In this document: positions 1 to 7,801 of the stretch, in pieces | How the letters are laid out: each line of letters starts with the position of its first letter | Position numbering within the stretch: position 1 is the stretch's first letter | Assembly: GCA_937870605.1 (NCBI GenBank) | Contig: CALMZW010000232.1 | Location: 1 to 20,653 of the forward strand | Length of the DNA: 20,653 nucleotides | Reading direction: 5' to 3' | Source: an uncultured Synergistaceae bacterium | GTDB taxonomy: Bacteria; Synergistota; Synergistia; Synergistales; Aminobacteriaceae | The notes under the pieces: generated by a model | What the model was told of the DNA's origin: nothing | What the model saw: the letters and a program-made list of their open reading frames with translations, nothing else | The model's database searches: none | Program-made: the position numbers and the translations under genes

Positions 1-1137
1 CGCTGGGGATCGCTCCAGCCGTCGTCGATGCTGAAGATCTTCAACGCCGCGGCGACGATCGACGACCTGAGCAACCTGAGCATCGGCGAGCCGGACTTCG
101 ACACGGACATCGACATCGTCGACGCGGCCGCGGCGGCCGGACGCGCAGGGTGCACGCACTACCCGCCGCTCCCCGGCTACGCAGACCTCCGCGCGGAGAT
201 CTGCTCGTGGTGGAAGCGGCGCCACGGTCTCGACGCGACGCCCGACGAGGTCTTCGTCACGGTGGGCGGCATCCAGGGATCGTCGCTCTTCTTCGAGGCG
301 ATGCTCGACCCCGGCGACGAGGCGCTCGTCGTCGAGCCCTACTTCACGGCCTACGCCCAACAGATCGAGTACGCGGGCGGCGCAGTCGTCCCCGTGCCCA
401 CGCGCGCGGAAGACGGCTTCCAGCCTGCGCCCGACGCGATCGAACGCGCCGTGACCGCGAAAACACGCGTCCTCGTTATCAACACGCCGAACAACCCGAC
501 CGGAGCCGTTCTGAGCCGCGAATGTCTTGAAGGCGTGGCTGCGGTCGCGAAAAGGCGCAACCTGTTCGTGCTCTCCGACGAAATCTACGAATCGTTCGTC
601 TTCCGGGGCGTCCACACGTCCGTAGCGACGCTTCCGGGCATGAAGGAGCGCACCATAACGCTCGGCGGCTTCTCGAAGAGCCACTGCATGACCGGCTGGC
701 GCATCGGGTACGTCATCGGGCGGCCGGACCTCCTGCGGACGATGATCACGCTCTCCGTCGTCCGGACGTTCGGCGTCAATGCGCTCGCGCAGCGCGCGGC
801 GCTCTACGCCCTGAAGACGCAGGACGACCGCGTCCGCGAACGCACGGCCGTCTTCGGGGAGCGCATGAAGTACGCCGCCTCGCGGCTCAACGCGATGAAG
901 GGCGTCCGGTGCGACGAACCGAACGGATCGTTCTACCTCTTCCCGGACATCACCGGCACGGGGAAGACGAGCGAGGAGTTCGCCTGGAGGCTCCTGGAGG
1001 CCGCGCACGTCGCGGTCGTCCCGGGGACGTCCTTCGGCAAGAGCGGCGAAGGTCATGTCCGCATCGCCTGCACGCTTCCGATGGAGGGACTCGCGAAGGC
1101 GTTCGACCGCATGGAGCGGGCGCTTCCGTCGCTGTAG
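1..1137 (+). CDS. PLP-dependent class I/II aminotransferase (5' end outside window)
   Basis: This is a fold-type I, PLP-dependent aminotransferase of the aspartate/aromatic family, expected to move an amino group between an amino acid and a 2-oxo acid in the cytoplasm. Counting from the ATG at 28, residues 18-26 read SIGEPDFDT, residues 153-159 contain the NNPTG motif, DEIY is at 184-187, and the PLP lysine is K217 in SKSHCMTGWRIGY. The reading frame is open from base 1. The residues before that ATG (RWGSLQPSS) resemble the N-terminal segment of this family, which normally begins some 10-20 residues earlier, so I treat the gene as truncated at the left edge. It ends with TAG at 1135-1137, just before a bidirectional terminator. 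The family is certain, but the amino-acid substrate is not; aspartate, aromatic amino acids or alanine are all possible. Confidence 0.9.
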   Translation, partial: RWGSLQPSSMLKIFNAAATIDDLSNLSIGEPDFDTDIDIVDAAAAAGRAGCTHYPPLPGYADLRAEICSWWKRRHGLDATPDEVFVTVGGIQGSSLFFEAMLDPGDEALVVEPYFTAYAQQIEYAGGAVVPVPTRAEDGFQPAPDAIERAVTAKTRVLVINTPNNPTGAVLSRECLEGVAAVAKRRNLFVLSDEIYESFVFRGVHTSVATLPGMKERTITLGGFSKSHCMTGWRIGYVIGRPDLLRTMITLSVVRTFGVNALAQRAALYALKTQDDRVRERTAVFGERMKYAASRLNAMKGVRCDEPNGSFYLFPDITGTGKTSEEFAWRLLEAAHVAVVPGTSFGKSGEGHVRIACTLPMEGLAKAFDRMERALPSL

Positions 1138-1168
1138 CGAATCACGCGGAACGCCGCGCGCCAAAAAC

Positions 1169-1206
1169 GCGAGAGCCCGGCCGGAAATCGACGGCCGGGC
1201 TCTCGC
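1169..1206. terminator. Bidirectional Rho-independent terminator
   Basis: A perfect 15-bp inverted repeat (1169-1183 with 1192-1206) encloses an 8-nt loop. On the plus strand it is followed by ATTCTTT, and on the minus strand by GTTTTTGG. It sits between the convergent aminotransferase (ends 1137) and homoserine dehydrogenase (ends 1248), so it most likely stops both transcripts. Confidence 0.85.
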
Positions 1207-1247
1207 ATTCTTTACAAGGATCGGCGGATACGTCCGGGCGACGTTTT

Positions 1248-2243
1248 CTACCGCGACATCGCGATGTCGACGATGTCCCGGAGCAGCGCGAACGCCGTCC
1301 TCGCGCCTCCGGAACCGACGCCCGTGATGCACATCTCTCCCGCGCAGTCCGTATGGAAGAGCACCGCCTTCGCGCTCGCGGGGATCGAACAGAGCGGACT
1401 CGACGCGGAGACGAACCTCGGCCCCACAGTGAGGACCGGCTTGCCGTCCTTCCGCTCCGCGACCGCGACGTGCCGGATCGCGCCGCCGCGCTCCGCTGCG
1501 TCCCGGAGATCGTCCGGCGTCAGGTGCGAAATCCCTTTCCGGTCGACGTCCTGGGGCCGGATGGCCGGGAAGTCCATCACGGCCTGCGCGAGAATGATGG
1601 CCTTGAGCGTCGCGTCCCATCCCTCGACGTCGAGCGTCGGGTCGGCCTCCGCGAGCCCCGAGGCCTGCGCTTCCGCGAGCGCCTCCGCGAAGCTCTTTCC
1701 GGACTTCATCCCCTCGATGACGAAGTTGCACGTCCCATTGAGGACGCCCTCGAAGCCGAGGACCTCCGCGCCGAGCAATCCGGGCCCGAGCGCCGAGAAG
1801 AGCGGCGTCGCAGCCATGACGGTCCCCTCGAAGAGGAGCCGCGCGCCGTTCGTCGCCGCGAGCCGCCGCAGGCCGTGGAAGTCGAGCGCGATCGGGCCCT
1901 TGTTCGACGTCGTCACGGACTTGCCGCGCGTGAGCGCCCCCCGGATGAACGACATCGCCGGTTCGCCGCTCCACGGATCCGTGACCGTGCATTCGGCGAG
2001 GACATCGTACTCCGCCTCGCGGACGAGCCGTTCGGTCGTCCAGTCCGGCGACACGCGAGCGAGCGGGTCGAGAGGATCGAGCCCGAGGGGCGAATAGGCG
2101 CATCCGCGTCTTCCGGTCGCGACGCCGACAAGCGACAGATCCCCGCCGCACACCTCCGCGAGACGTCCGCGCTTGTCCGCGAGCAGCGAACAGAGCCCCT
2201 TTCCCACGACGCCGTGCCCGAGAAGCAGGATTCGGGTCGTCAC
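1248..2243 (-). CDS. Homoserine dehydrogenase, short form without ACT domain
   Basis: Homoserine dehydrogenase reduces aspartate semialdehyde to homoserine with NAD(P)H, at the branch toward threonine and methionine. The N-terminal Rossmann loop GHGVVGKG (residues 9-16), SNKGP (114-118), NGTCNF (170-175) and the active-site segment DVEGWDATLK (residues 206-215, with E208, D211 and K215) are all present. At 331 residues it has the NAD-binding and catalytic domains but no C-terminal ACT domain, so feedback control through that domain is absent. The start is GTG at 2243, with GGAGG 7 nt upstream. It lies 16 bp after the iron-type alcohol dehydrogenase and is the last gene of a three-gene minus-strand unit. 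The neighbours are not the usual threonine or lysine genes, so a divergent substrate is possible, although the catalytic residues look intact. Confidence 0.87.
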   Translation of the reverse strand: MTTRILLLGHGVVGKGLCSLLADKRGRLAEVCGGDLSLVGVATGRRGCAYSPLGLDPLDPLARVSPDWTTERLVREAEYDVLAECTVTDPWSGEPAMSFIRGALTRGKSVTTSNKGPIALDFHGLRRLAATNGARLLFEGTVMAATPLFSALGPGLLGAEVLGFEGVLNGTCNFVIEGMKSGKSFAEALAEAQASGLAEADPTLDVEGWDATLKAIILAQAVMDFPAIRPQDVDRKGISHLTPDDLRDAAERGGAIRHVAVAERKDGKPVLTVGPRFVSASSPLCSIPASAKAVLFHTDCAGEMCITGVGSGGARTAFALLRDIVDIAMSR

Positions 2244-2259
2244 CTGGTCCCCTCCCGCG

Positions 2260-3444
2260 TCAGAACGCCCGGCGGAGGATGCTCAAAACATCCTCGCGGA
2301 CGAGCTTCTTCATCATCCCGATCGGGGCGCCGCCCTTCGTCTCCATGACGTTGTCGGCGATGCGATCGAGGTCAGCCTCCGGAATATCGAGGTCGCGAAG
2401 CGTCACCGGCGCGCCGAGGGACGTGAAGTACGCGCGGAGCTGCGCGATTCCCGCGAGTCCCGCCTGCTCCTGCCCCTTCGGCGAGCTTCCCGCCACGATG
2501 CCGAAGATCTTTTCGGCGAAGCGCGCGAAGATCTCCGGATATTCACCCCGGACGTGCTCCATCCACGCGGGCATGATCACCGCGAGCCCGGCGGCGTGGA
2601 CGATGTCGTAGATCGCGCTCAGGGAGTGCTCGATCGTGTGGGTCGACCAGTCGCCGCCCGTCCGGCAGCACTTGGTCGATTCGTTGAGGGCCAGCGTCGC
2701 CGCCCACGCGAGTTCCGCGCGCGAGTCGTAGTCCGAGGCGTCGTCCATGACGCGCGGCAGGTGCTTCATGACCGTCCGGATGATGCCCTCGGAGTATTCG
2801 CTCATGACGTCCACGTTCCGGACGCCGTCGAAGTAGACCTCGAGGACGTGGACGATCGTGTCGATCCCGCCCCAGACCGTCTGGTTGCGCGGCAGCGTCG
2901 CCTGAAGCTCCGGGTCGATGATCGAGACGGTCGGGTAGATGAAGTCGGAATGGAGCCCCCACTTCTGCCGCGTCGCCTCGTTCGTGATGATCGAGCCTCG
3001 GTTCATCTCGCTGCCCGTGGCCGAGGTCGTGAGAATCCCGAATATCGGCAGCGCGCCCTTCACGGGGATCCGGTCGCCGTACAGATCCCAGATGTCGCCC
3101 TCGTAGCGGACGCCCGCGGCGACGGCCTTGGCCGTGTCGTAGACGCTCCCGCCGCCGACCGGGATCACGGCTTCGAGGTTTCGCTCCCGGCAGAGCGCGA
3201 TGCCCTCGCGGACCTTCGAGACGACCGGGTTCGGCTGAACGCCCGAAAGATCCTCGACCTCGACGCCCGCCTGCGCCAGCGAGGCGCGGACGCGATCGTA
3301 CAGGCCGGTCGTCTTGACCGACCCCTTGCCGTAGATCAGCAGCGCGCTGCGGATGTCCGCGGCGGCGACCGCTTCTCCGATTTTATCCGCCGCCTTTCTC
3401 CCGAAGATGATCCGCGTCGGATTGTAGAAGACGAAATCCCGCAT
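2260..3444 (-). CDS. Iron-containing alcohol dehydrogenase (BdhA/YugJ-like)
   Basis: This is a group III, metal-dependent alcohol dehydrogenase, expected to interconvert an aldehyde or ketone and an alcohol with NAD(P)H in the cytoplasm. GGGS at 97-100 is the dinucleotide-binding turn, followed by TTSATGSEMN near 139-148. The four expected metal ligands are D195 and H199 in GGIDTIVH, H273 in TIEHSLSAIYD, and H283 in IVHAAGL. The 10-residue spacing of the last two histidines and the WSTHTIEH context are typical of the butanol-dehydrogenase-like YugJ/BdhA branch. The length of 394 residues is normal for the family. The ATG at 3444 follows a GGGAG ribosome site that overlaps the racemase stop codon, and only 3 bp separate the two genes, which indicates translational coupling. 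The alcohol substrate cannot be assigned from sequence. Confidence 0.9.
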   Translation of the reverse strand: MRDFVFYNPTRIIFGRKAADKIGEAVAAADIRSALLIYGKGSVKTTGLYDRVRASLAQAGVEVEDLSGVQPNPVVSKVREGIALCRERNLEAVIPVGGGSVYDTAKAVAAGVRYEGDIWDLYGDRIPVKGALPIFGILTTSATGSEMNRGSIITNEATRQKWGLHSDFIYPTVSIIDPELQATLPRNQTVWGGIDTIVHVLEVYFDGVRNVDVMSEYSEGIIRTVMKHLPRVMDDASDYDSRAELAWAATLALNESTKCCRTGGDWSTHTIEHSLSAIYDIVHAAGLAVIMPAWMEHVRGEYPEIFARFAEKIFGIVAGSSPKGQEQAGLAGIAQLRAYFTSLGAPVTLRDLDIPEADLDRIADNVMETKGGAPIGMMKKLVREDVLSILRRAF

Positions 3445-3447
3445 TCC

Positions 3448-4179
3448 CTATATCTCCCTTCCGTAGAGTCGCCCGACGCACTCCCGGGCGAGGCTGTCGA
3501 GGCTCGAAACCATCCCCTCGGGGGGCAGCCCCGAGGCGTCGTACGCGAGCGGCAGCTCCGTGCAGGCCCCCACGACCGGGAGGTCCGCTTCGTCTCGCAG
3601 CCGCGCGACGATCGTCTTCATCACGTCGCCGCTCTCGGGCAGGCGTCCGGCCTTCACGAGCCGGATCGCGTCCGTGACGAGCGCCTTCACGTCGTCGCCG
3701 GGTTCGAGAAAGCGGTACCCCAGTTCCGCGGCCTTCTTCGGATAGAGCCCGCTCGCCATCGTCCCCCCCGTCGCGATGAGCCACGCGCCGCCGGGGCTCG
3801 CGCGCATCGCGCGCGTCACCGTCGCGTCGACGATGTGGACGAGCGGAACGGGAAGCTCGCTGCGGAAACGATCGATGAAGAAATGCGCCGTGTTGCACGG
3901 GACCGCGAGCAACCCCGCCCCCCAGCGGCAGAGTTCGAGAAGCCCCTTCTTCAGGTCGCCTTCGGGACTTGGCCCGTCGCCGAGGATCGCGGCGCTCCGG
4001 TCGGAGATCTGCGGGTTGGAATACATGTAGACGACCGGGTGGTCCTGGTCGCGCTCCGCCGGCGCGAGCCGCGCGAGCAGCCGCAGGAAATCGGCGCTCG
4101 CGGCCGGTCCGAGCCCGCCGAGGACGCCGAGGATCGTCTCCGGACGCCGGATCGCGTCCATCGCAGCAGTGTTGTCCAA
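3448..4179 (-). CDS. Aspartate/glutamate racemase family protein
   Basis: This is a cofactor-independent amino-acid racemase of the Asp/Glu family, which uses two cysteines to remove and re-add the alpha proton. After the N-terminal segment ILGVLGGLGPAAS, the two catalytic cysteines are seen as C95 in VPCNTAH and C206 in GACTELPL, counting from the chosen start. I place the start at the TTG at 4179 because GAGGAGG lies 7 nt upstream. The ATG at 4161 is in the same frame but would be about 25 nt from that site. The resulting 243 residues fit the family. It is the first gene of the minus-strand unit with the alcohol dehydrogenase and homoserine dehydrogenase. The substrate could be aspartate, glutamate or another amino acid, as in the broad-specificity RacX/YgeA group. 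Confidence 0.88.
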   Translation of the reverse strand: MDNTAAMDAIRRPETILGVLGGLGPAASADFLRLLARLAPAERDQDHPVVYMYSNPQISDRSAAILGDGPSPEGDLKKGLLELCRWGAGLLAVPCNTAHFFIDRFRSELPVPLVHIVDATVTRAMRASPGGAWLIATGGTMASGLYPKKAAELGYRFLEPGDDVKALVTDAIRLVKAGRLPESGDVMKTIVARLRDEADLPVVGACTELPLAYDASGLPPEGMVSSLDSLARECVGRLYGREI

Positions 4180-4260
4180 TGAAAGTCCTCCTCTCGGAAG
4201 CCGTTCAATCGTCCGGATGGGTTCGACACCCGGCCGGACACGGTTCCGGCTTCTGAGAAT

Positions 4261-4266
4261 ATGATA
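4261..4266 (-). promoter_or_regulatory. Possible -10 element of the racemase operon
   Basis: The minus strand reads TATCAT here, in the most AT-rich part of the 182-bp intergenic stretch between the DUF2207 terminator and the racemase start. It lies about 82 nt upstream of the TTG start. I see no convincing -35 element at the right distance, so this is a weak call. Apart from this element and the terminator at 4311-4339, the gap holds only GC-rich sequence with no clear structure. Confidence 0.25.
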
Positions 4267-4310
4267 CCGCAAAGCGCCCGTCCGGCGAAAAATCCGTGCG
4301 TGCGCACATT

Positions 4311-4339
4311 GAAAAAAAGGTGCCCCCGAATCGGGGGCA
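4311..4339 (-). terminator. Rho-independent terminator of the DUF2207 operon
   Basis: On the minus strand a GCCCCC/GGGGGC hairpin (4321-4339, a 9-bp inverted repeat around one base, so in practice a short loop) is followed after two bases by a run of seven T. It begins about 22 bp after the DUF2207 stop codon and is a textbook intrinsic terminator for the minus-strand unit 9151-4362. Confidence 0.85.
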
Positions 4340-4361
4340 TCTTCGACACGAAGTGCGCCTC

Positions 4362-6323
4362 TCACCACCCGCGTCCGCCGCCGCCCCCGCCGCCGCCTCC
4401 GGAAGAGCCGCTCCCGCCGCTTCCCGACGAACGGGTTCCCGTGCTCACGGCGCTCGACATTCCGGAGGTGAACGCCGCGATCCCGGCCGCCGTCGTGAAC
4501 GTGGACATATCCCCGCGGTACCACGAGGGCGTATAGTGCGCGGCCGCAAGAACCTTCTCGAAGCGGTTCGCCCACGTCTCCGAGGCGTCGAGCGCGTAGG
4601 CGTAGGGCAACAGGGTCTCGAAGAGCTGCGGCGTCTCGTCGGGCGGATTCATCATTTCGAGGCGGTTCTTCTCCGCCGTCGTCATGAACATCCGAAGCCC
4701 CTCGATCTGTTCCGCCAGCCGGGCCCCCTCGACGGACCGCGTCCGCATGAGGGGCTTGAAAACAACCAGTACGACGACGCACGCAATGGGACCGACGACG
4801 GACAGGGGATCCACGTCGAGCCCGCTCGCCCCTCCCGCGATCACGGCGCCGGTCGTCACGAACAGGAATACGGCCGGGAAGAAGATCCTGACGAAAAAGC
4901 GCGACACGACGCTTCCCTTGCCCGTCGGAAGCGGAATCGCAAGGGGCAGCAGCAGGAAGGGACCTGCTATCGCCGCCAGAATCGGCTCGAAGCGCGGCTC
5001 GGGTCCGCTCCCGGTTCCCAGCATCATGAGGAGGAACATGGCGGCCGCATACGTCTCGAAGAAGGCGACTCCGAGAAACCATACGCCGAGGTTCGACGAG
5101 AAGAGCGGCCTGGCGCGAGCCATAAAGCGGCTCGTCAGTTGACCGAAGGCTTCGCGAATCACCGGGCGATCGGCGCTCGACAGGTGGACGTCGTTTCTCG
5201 TCGCACCGAAGAGCGTATCGATCAGGACGCGTTCATCGACCGTGAGGGACGCATCCGACAGGCGATCCCGGTTCAGCCGAAGTCCGTATGATTGTCCCGC
5301 CAGCTTCGAGAACAGCTTCAGCGCCGCGCCCGCCGCGCCGCCCGATGCGATCTGCGCCTTCTGTCGCGCCGCGAACGACCGATCCTCCACAGTGATGCAC
5401 TTCTTGACCGCAAGCCCCAGAACCGTCGCGGCGAACACGGTGTCGTCCATGCGCATGCGACGGACGTAGCGTGCGAAGCCCGCCTCGACTCCCTCCGGAG
5501 GCGCAAAGCGGGGGATCACGGTCTGTGCGGCCGGATCCCTACCCCACTTGCGCCAGAGAAACAACATAACCCCGAGCAGGACGACCGGCATCGCGAGGTG
5601 CAGCACCCTCCACGGCGACCGCGTCCAGCGTTCGAGCACGGGAGCGGGACTCGCCGGCGGCGCGACGATCCCCTTGGGCCACGTATAGACGACCGTGAGG
5701 CCTTCGCCTGCCGGGAAGGGTTTCGTCGACTCCACGGAACCGTCGGGAAGCGTCCGCGCGTCGGCGCGCTTCTCTCCCTTCTTCCCGGTATAGACCTCGA
5801 CGTTCCGGAACCCCTCGCCGAAATCCTTCCCGGGAAGTTTCAGACGGAACGTCACCCGTTCGATCGTGAATACCCAGTCGTTGCCCGTCACGTTCCAGTA
5901 GAGCTCGTCGTGGCCGGCGAAGAAGCCGAGCTGCCCCGTGGTGCGATAGGCAAGGGCAATGACGTGTTCGCCCGGAGCGAGAACGGTCTTTTCGCGCCCG
6001 ATGCGGATATCGAGGTCGCCCCCGCTCCGCTCGACGCGAAGGTCCGTCGGCGATCCGTCGATCTCGGCCGAAAGCACCTCGAACCCCGCGCGTCGCCGTT
6101 TTCCCTGCGCGTCGGTGAAGTCGGTAGGGATGGTCCGGATAAGTCCGCGTTTGATGTCCTTCCCCTCGGAGACGAAGCGGATCGACTCCGTCACGACGAG
6201 CGAGGCGTCGCTCCGGATTTCCGCGGCGGCGTCGAACCGGAGGATGCGCTCTTCGGCCGGGGCGGCGAACGGGAACGCGACCGTCACAACGGCGATTGCG
6301 AGGAAAAACGAGAGCCTTCTCAT
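4362..6323 (-). CDS. DUF2207 domain-containing membrane protein
   Basis: This is an exported membrane protein of the DUF2207 family, whose biochemical role is unknown. From the ATG at 6323 it begins with a signal peptide (hydrophobic residues about 5-20, probable cleavage after APA). A beta-rich extracytoplasmic domain follows, with the family hallmark YRTTGQLGFF...DELYWNVTGNDW around residues 126-150. There is then one membrane segment near 240-258, a cytoplasmic stretch, and a cluster of hydrophobic segments in the second half. The tail is almost pure Gly/Ser and ends GGGGRGW, as is common in this family. I chose the ATG at 6323 because GGGAG lies 8 nt upstream; the in-frame GTG at 6332 and ATG at 6329 are too close to that site. 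It is the last gene of a unit with two secreted proteins of unknown function. Confidence 0.88.
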   Translation of the reverse strand: MRRLSFFLAIAVVTVAFPFAAPAEERILRFDAAAEIRSDASLVVTESIRFVSEGKDIKRGLIRTIPTDFTDAQGKRRRAGFEVLSAEIDGSPTDLRVERSGGDLDIRIGREKTVLAPGEHVIALAYRTTGQLGFFAGHDELYWNVTGNDWVFTIERVTFRLKLPGKDFGEGFRNVEVYTGKKGEKRADARTLPDGSVESTKPFPAGEGLTVVYTWPKGIVAPPASPAPVLERWTRSPWRVLHLAMPVVLLGVMLFLWRKWGRDPAAQTVIPRFAPPEGVEAGFARYVRRMRMDDTVFAATVLGLAVKKCITVEDRSFAARQKAQIASGGAAGAALKLFSKLAGQSYGLRLNRDRLSDASLTVDERVLIDTLFGATRNDVHLSSADRPVIREAFGQLTSRFMARARPLFSSNLGVWFLGVAFFETYAAAMFLLMMLGTGSGPEPRFEPILAAIAGPFLLLPLAIPLPTGKGSVVSRFFVRIFFPAVFLFVTTGAVIAGGASGLDVDPLSVVGPIACVVVLVVFKPLMRTRSVEGARLAEQIEGLRMFMTTAEKNRLEMMNPPDETPQLFETLLPYAYALDASETWANRFEKVLAAAHYTPSWYRGDMSTFTTAAGIAAFTSGMSSAVSTGTRSSGSGGSGSSGGGGGGGGGRGW

Positions 6324-6388
6324 GATCATCACTCCCTACGGATCTGTAGTCGACGGCCGGAGGTCCGGAACCGCCCGCGTCCTGCTGT

Positions 6389-7783
6389 TCAGAGCTTTCT
6401 CTTCGCCGCGGGAAAGCTGCTCCACGCGCCGACGTCGAGGACCGGACGGAGGCCGAGCTTCCTCCGGCGCTCCGCGTGCGCTTTCAGGATTCCTGCGATT
6501 TCCTCGTTCGCCTTCGCGCGCCCCTCGTAAAACGCGACATAGGCGTCCCGCGCGGGGATCTGGTCCGGGTGTTTCCACTCGTTCAGAAGCCGGAGTTCCT
6601 CACGCTCCTTCGCCCCGAACCCGGAGCCGAGCGCGTCGATGCGCCGCTGGAGTTCCGCCTTCCGCGCAACTCCTCCCGCCGCGCGATCGAGACCGACGAC
6701 GACCTCCCGTTCCCTGACGGGGCCGTAGAGGCGTTCGAGTTCCCGGATCCGGGCGAGTTCGCCGCGCGTGAGTTCCTCGTCCTTCGCCAGATCCGTCCGG
6801 CGTTTTTCCTCCGCTTCTTTCGCCTTCTCGATCATCCCTTTGACCCTAAACTCGAGTTCCAGGACCGGACGAACCACATCCTTATAGGAGCTTCCCGAAA
6901 CCCCGGCGGCCCCGAAGAACGGGAGGTCGCGCACCAGTCCGCCCGAGAAGAACGGCGACGCTTCCTCGTCGAATTTCTTCCTCGCCGCGAGAAGGTTGTT
7001 CCACTGGTTCTTCACGAGCGGAACCCACCGCGGCGGAATGTCCGTCAGATCGCCCTTCACGTCCGGGTGCTTCGCCTTGATGTCGGTCCACCCATCGAGA
7101 ATGGCCGCGATCCGCTTGTCGATCTCCTGCGGCGGGGCGAGTCCGTCCTTCATGGCCGCAAGCGCCGCGTCGACCGCCTCGACGACGGTCTCCGTCATGT
7201 TCCGCGCCCGCGTCAGCTCGTCCGACTTCTCGAGAAGCGTCTCACGGCTCGACGCGGACGACAGTTTCCCTGCCGAAACATCGCGGTTCACCGCGGCCAG
7301 AATCTGCCCGATCTTCTTGAGCTCCTCCTGGAATTCGGCCATCCGGACGAAGAGGTATTCCGTCTCGAATTCGATCTGATCCCTGAGAACATTCATCTTC
7401 CGGAGCTGCTCGACGACCTCGCCGACGGACTGGAGATCGACGACGAACGATTCCATCGCGGCGGCCCACGCCAGAGCCCGCTCCGATGCGGGGTCCGTCT
7501 TCCCCTTCAGAAGCGCCGAAAACTCGACGATCGTCGAACTCCGGAACTTCAGGAAGTTCTTTTCGTTGATCTCCTCCCAGACGGCGACCGTCTCGCTCTT
7601 TTCCCTCTTCGTCGATTTCAGGAGAAGCTCCACCGCTTCGAGTCCGGTTTTCATGTCCGCTTCGCACGAGGACATGATCCCCTGGACCGTCTGCGGTTTC
7701 GCGGCCTCCGCCCCTCCGGCGCAGAGGAACAGGAAGGCGACAAGCGCCGTCGCCGCAAGCAATCGCGGGGTGTGTCCGTTCAT
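6389..7783 (-). CDS. Secreted alpha-helical protein of unknown function
   Basis: I do not recognise this 464-residue protein. It starts with a clear Sec signal peptide (hydrophobic run about residues 8-25, likely cleavage after AEA at 25-27). There is no good lipobox, because the residue before the cysteine in LFLC is Leu. The rest is charged and strongly helical, with long Glu/Lys/Arg-rich stretches that look like coiled coil, notably around 115-180 and 315-400. No enzyme motif is visible. The ATG at 7783 is preceded by GGGAGGG with 7-nt spacing. It lies 18 bp after the upstream secreted protein and about 65 bp before the DUF2207 gene, so all three are probably co-transcribed and act together at the cell envelope. 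That joint role is inferred from position only. Confidence 0.75.
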   Translation of the reverse strand: MNGHTPRLLAATALVAFLFLCAGGAEAAKPQTVQGIMSSCEADMKTGLEAVELLLKSTKREKSETVAVWEEINEKNFLKFRSSTIVEFSALLKGKTDPASERALAWAAAMESFVVDLQSVGEVVEQLRKMNVLRDQIEFETEYLFVRMAEFQEELKKIGQILAAVNRDVSAGKLSSASSRETLLEKSDELTRARNMTETVVEAVDAALAAMKDGLAPPQEIDKRIAAILDGWTDIKAKHPDVKGDLTDIPPRWVPLVKNQWNNLLAARKKFDEEASPFFSGGLVRDLPFFGAAGVSGSSYKDVVRPVLELEFRVKGMIEKAKEAEEKRRTDLAKDEELTRGELARIRELERLYGPVREREVVVGLDRAAGGVARKAELQRRIDALGSGFGAKEREELRLLNEWKHPDQIPARDAYVAFYEGRAKANEEIAGILKAHAERRRKLGLRPVLDVGAWSSFPAAKRKL

Positions 7784-7801
7784 TCCGGAGCCCTCCCTTC
7801 C

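Noticed and set aside
909..4182. Two long overlapping plus-strand open frames (909-2348 and 2173-4182) across the racemase/dehydrogenase operon
   Set aside because: They run over the terminator and opposite three well-recognised genes, and have no motif of their own.
4371..4440. Low-complexity CCG-rich tract that looks like a microsatellite
   Set aside because: It encodes the Gly/Ser-rich tail that DUF2207 proteins commonly carry, so no separate repeat element is needed.
4180..5082. A much longer version of the racemase reading frame, starting at 5082
   Set aside because: The extra N-terminal part would lie inside the DUF2207 gene in another frame and cross its terminator. Racemase homology begins just after the TTG at 4179, which has its own ribosome site.
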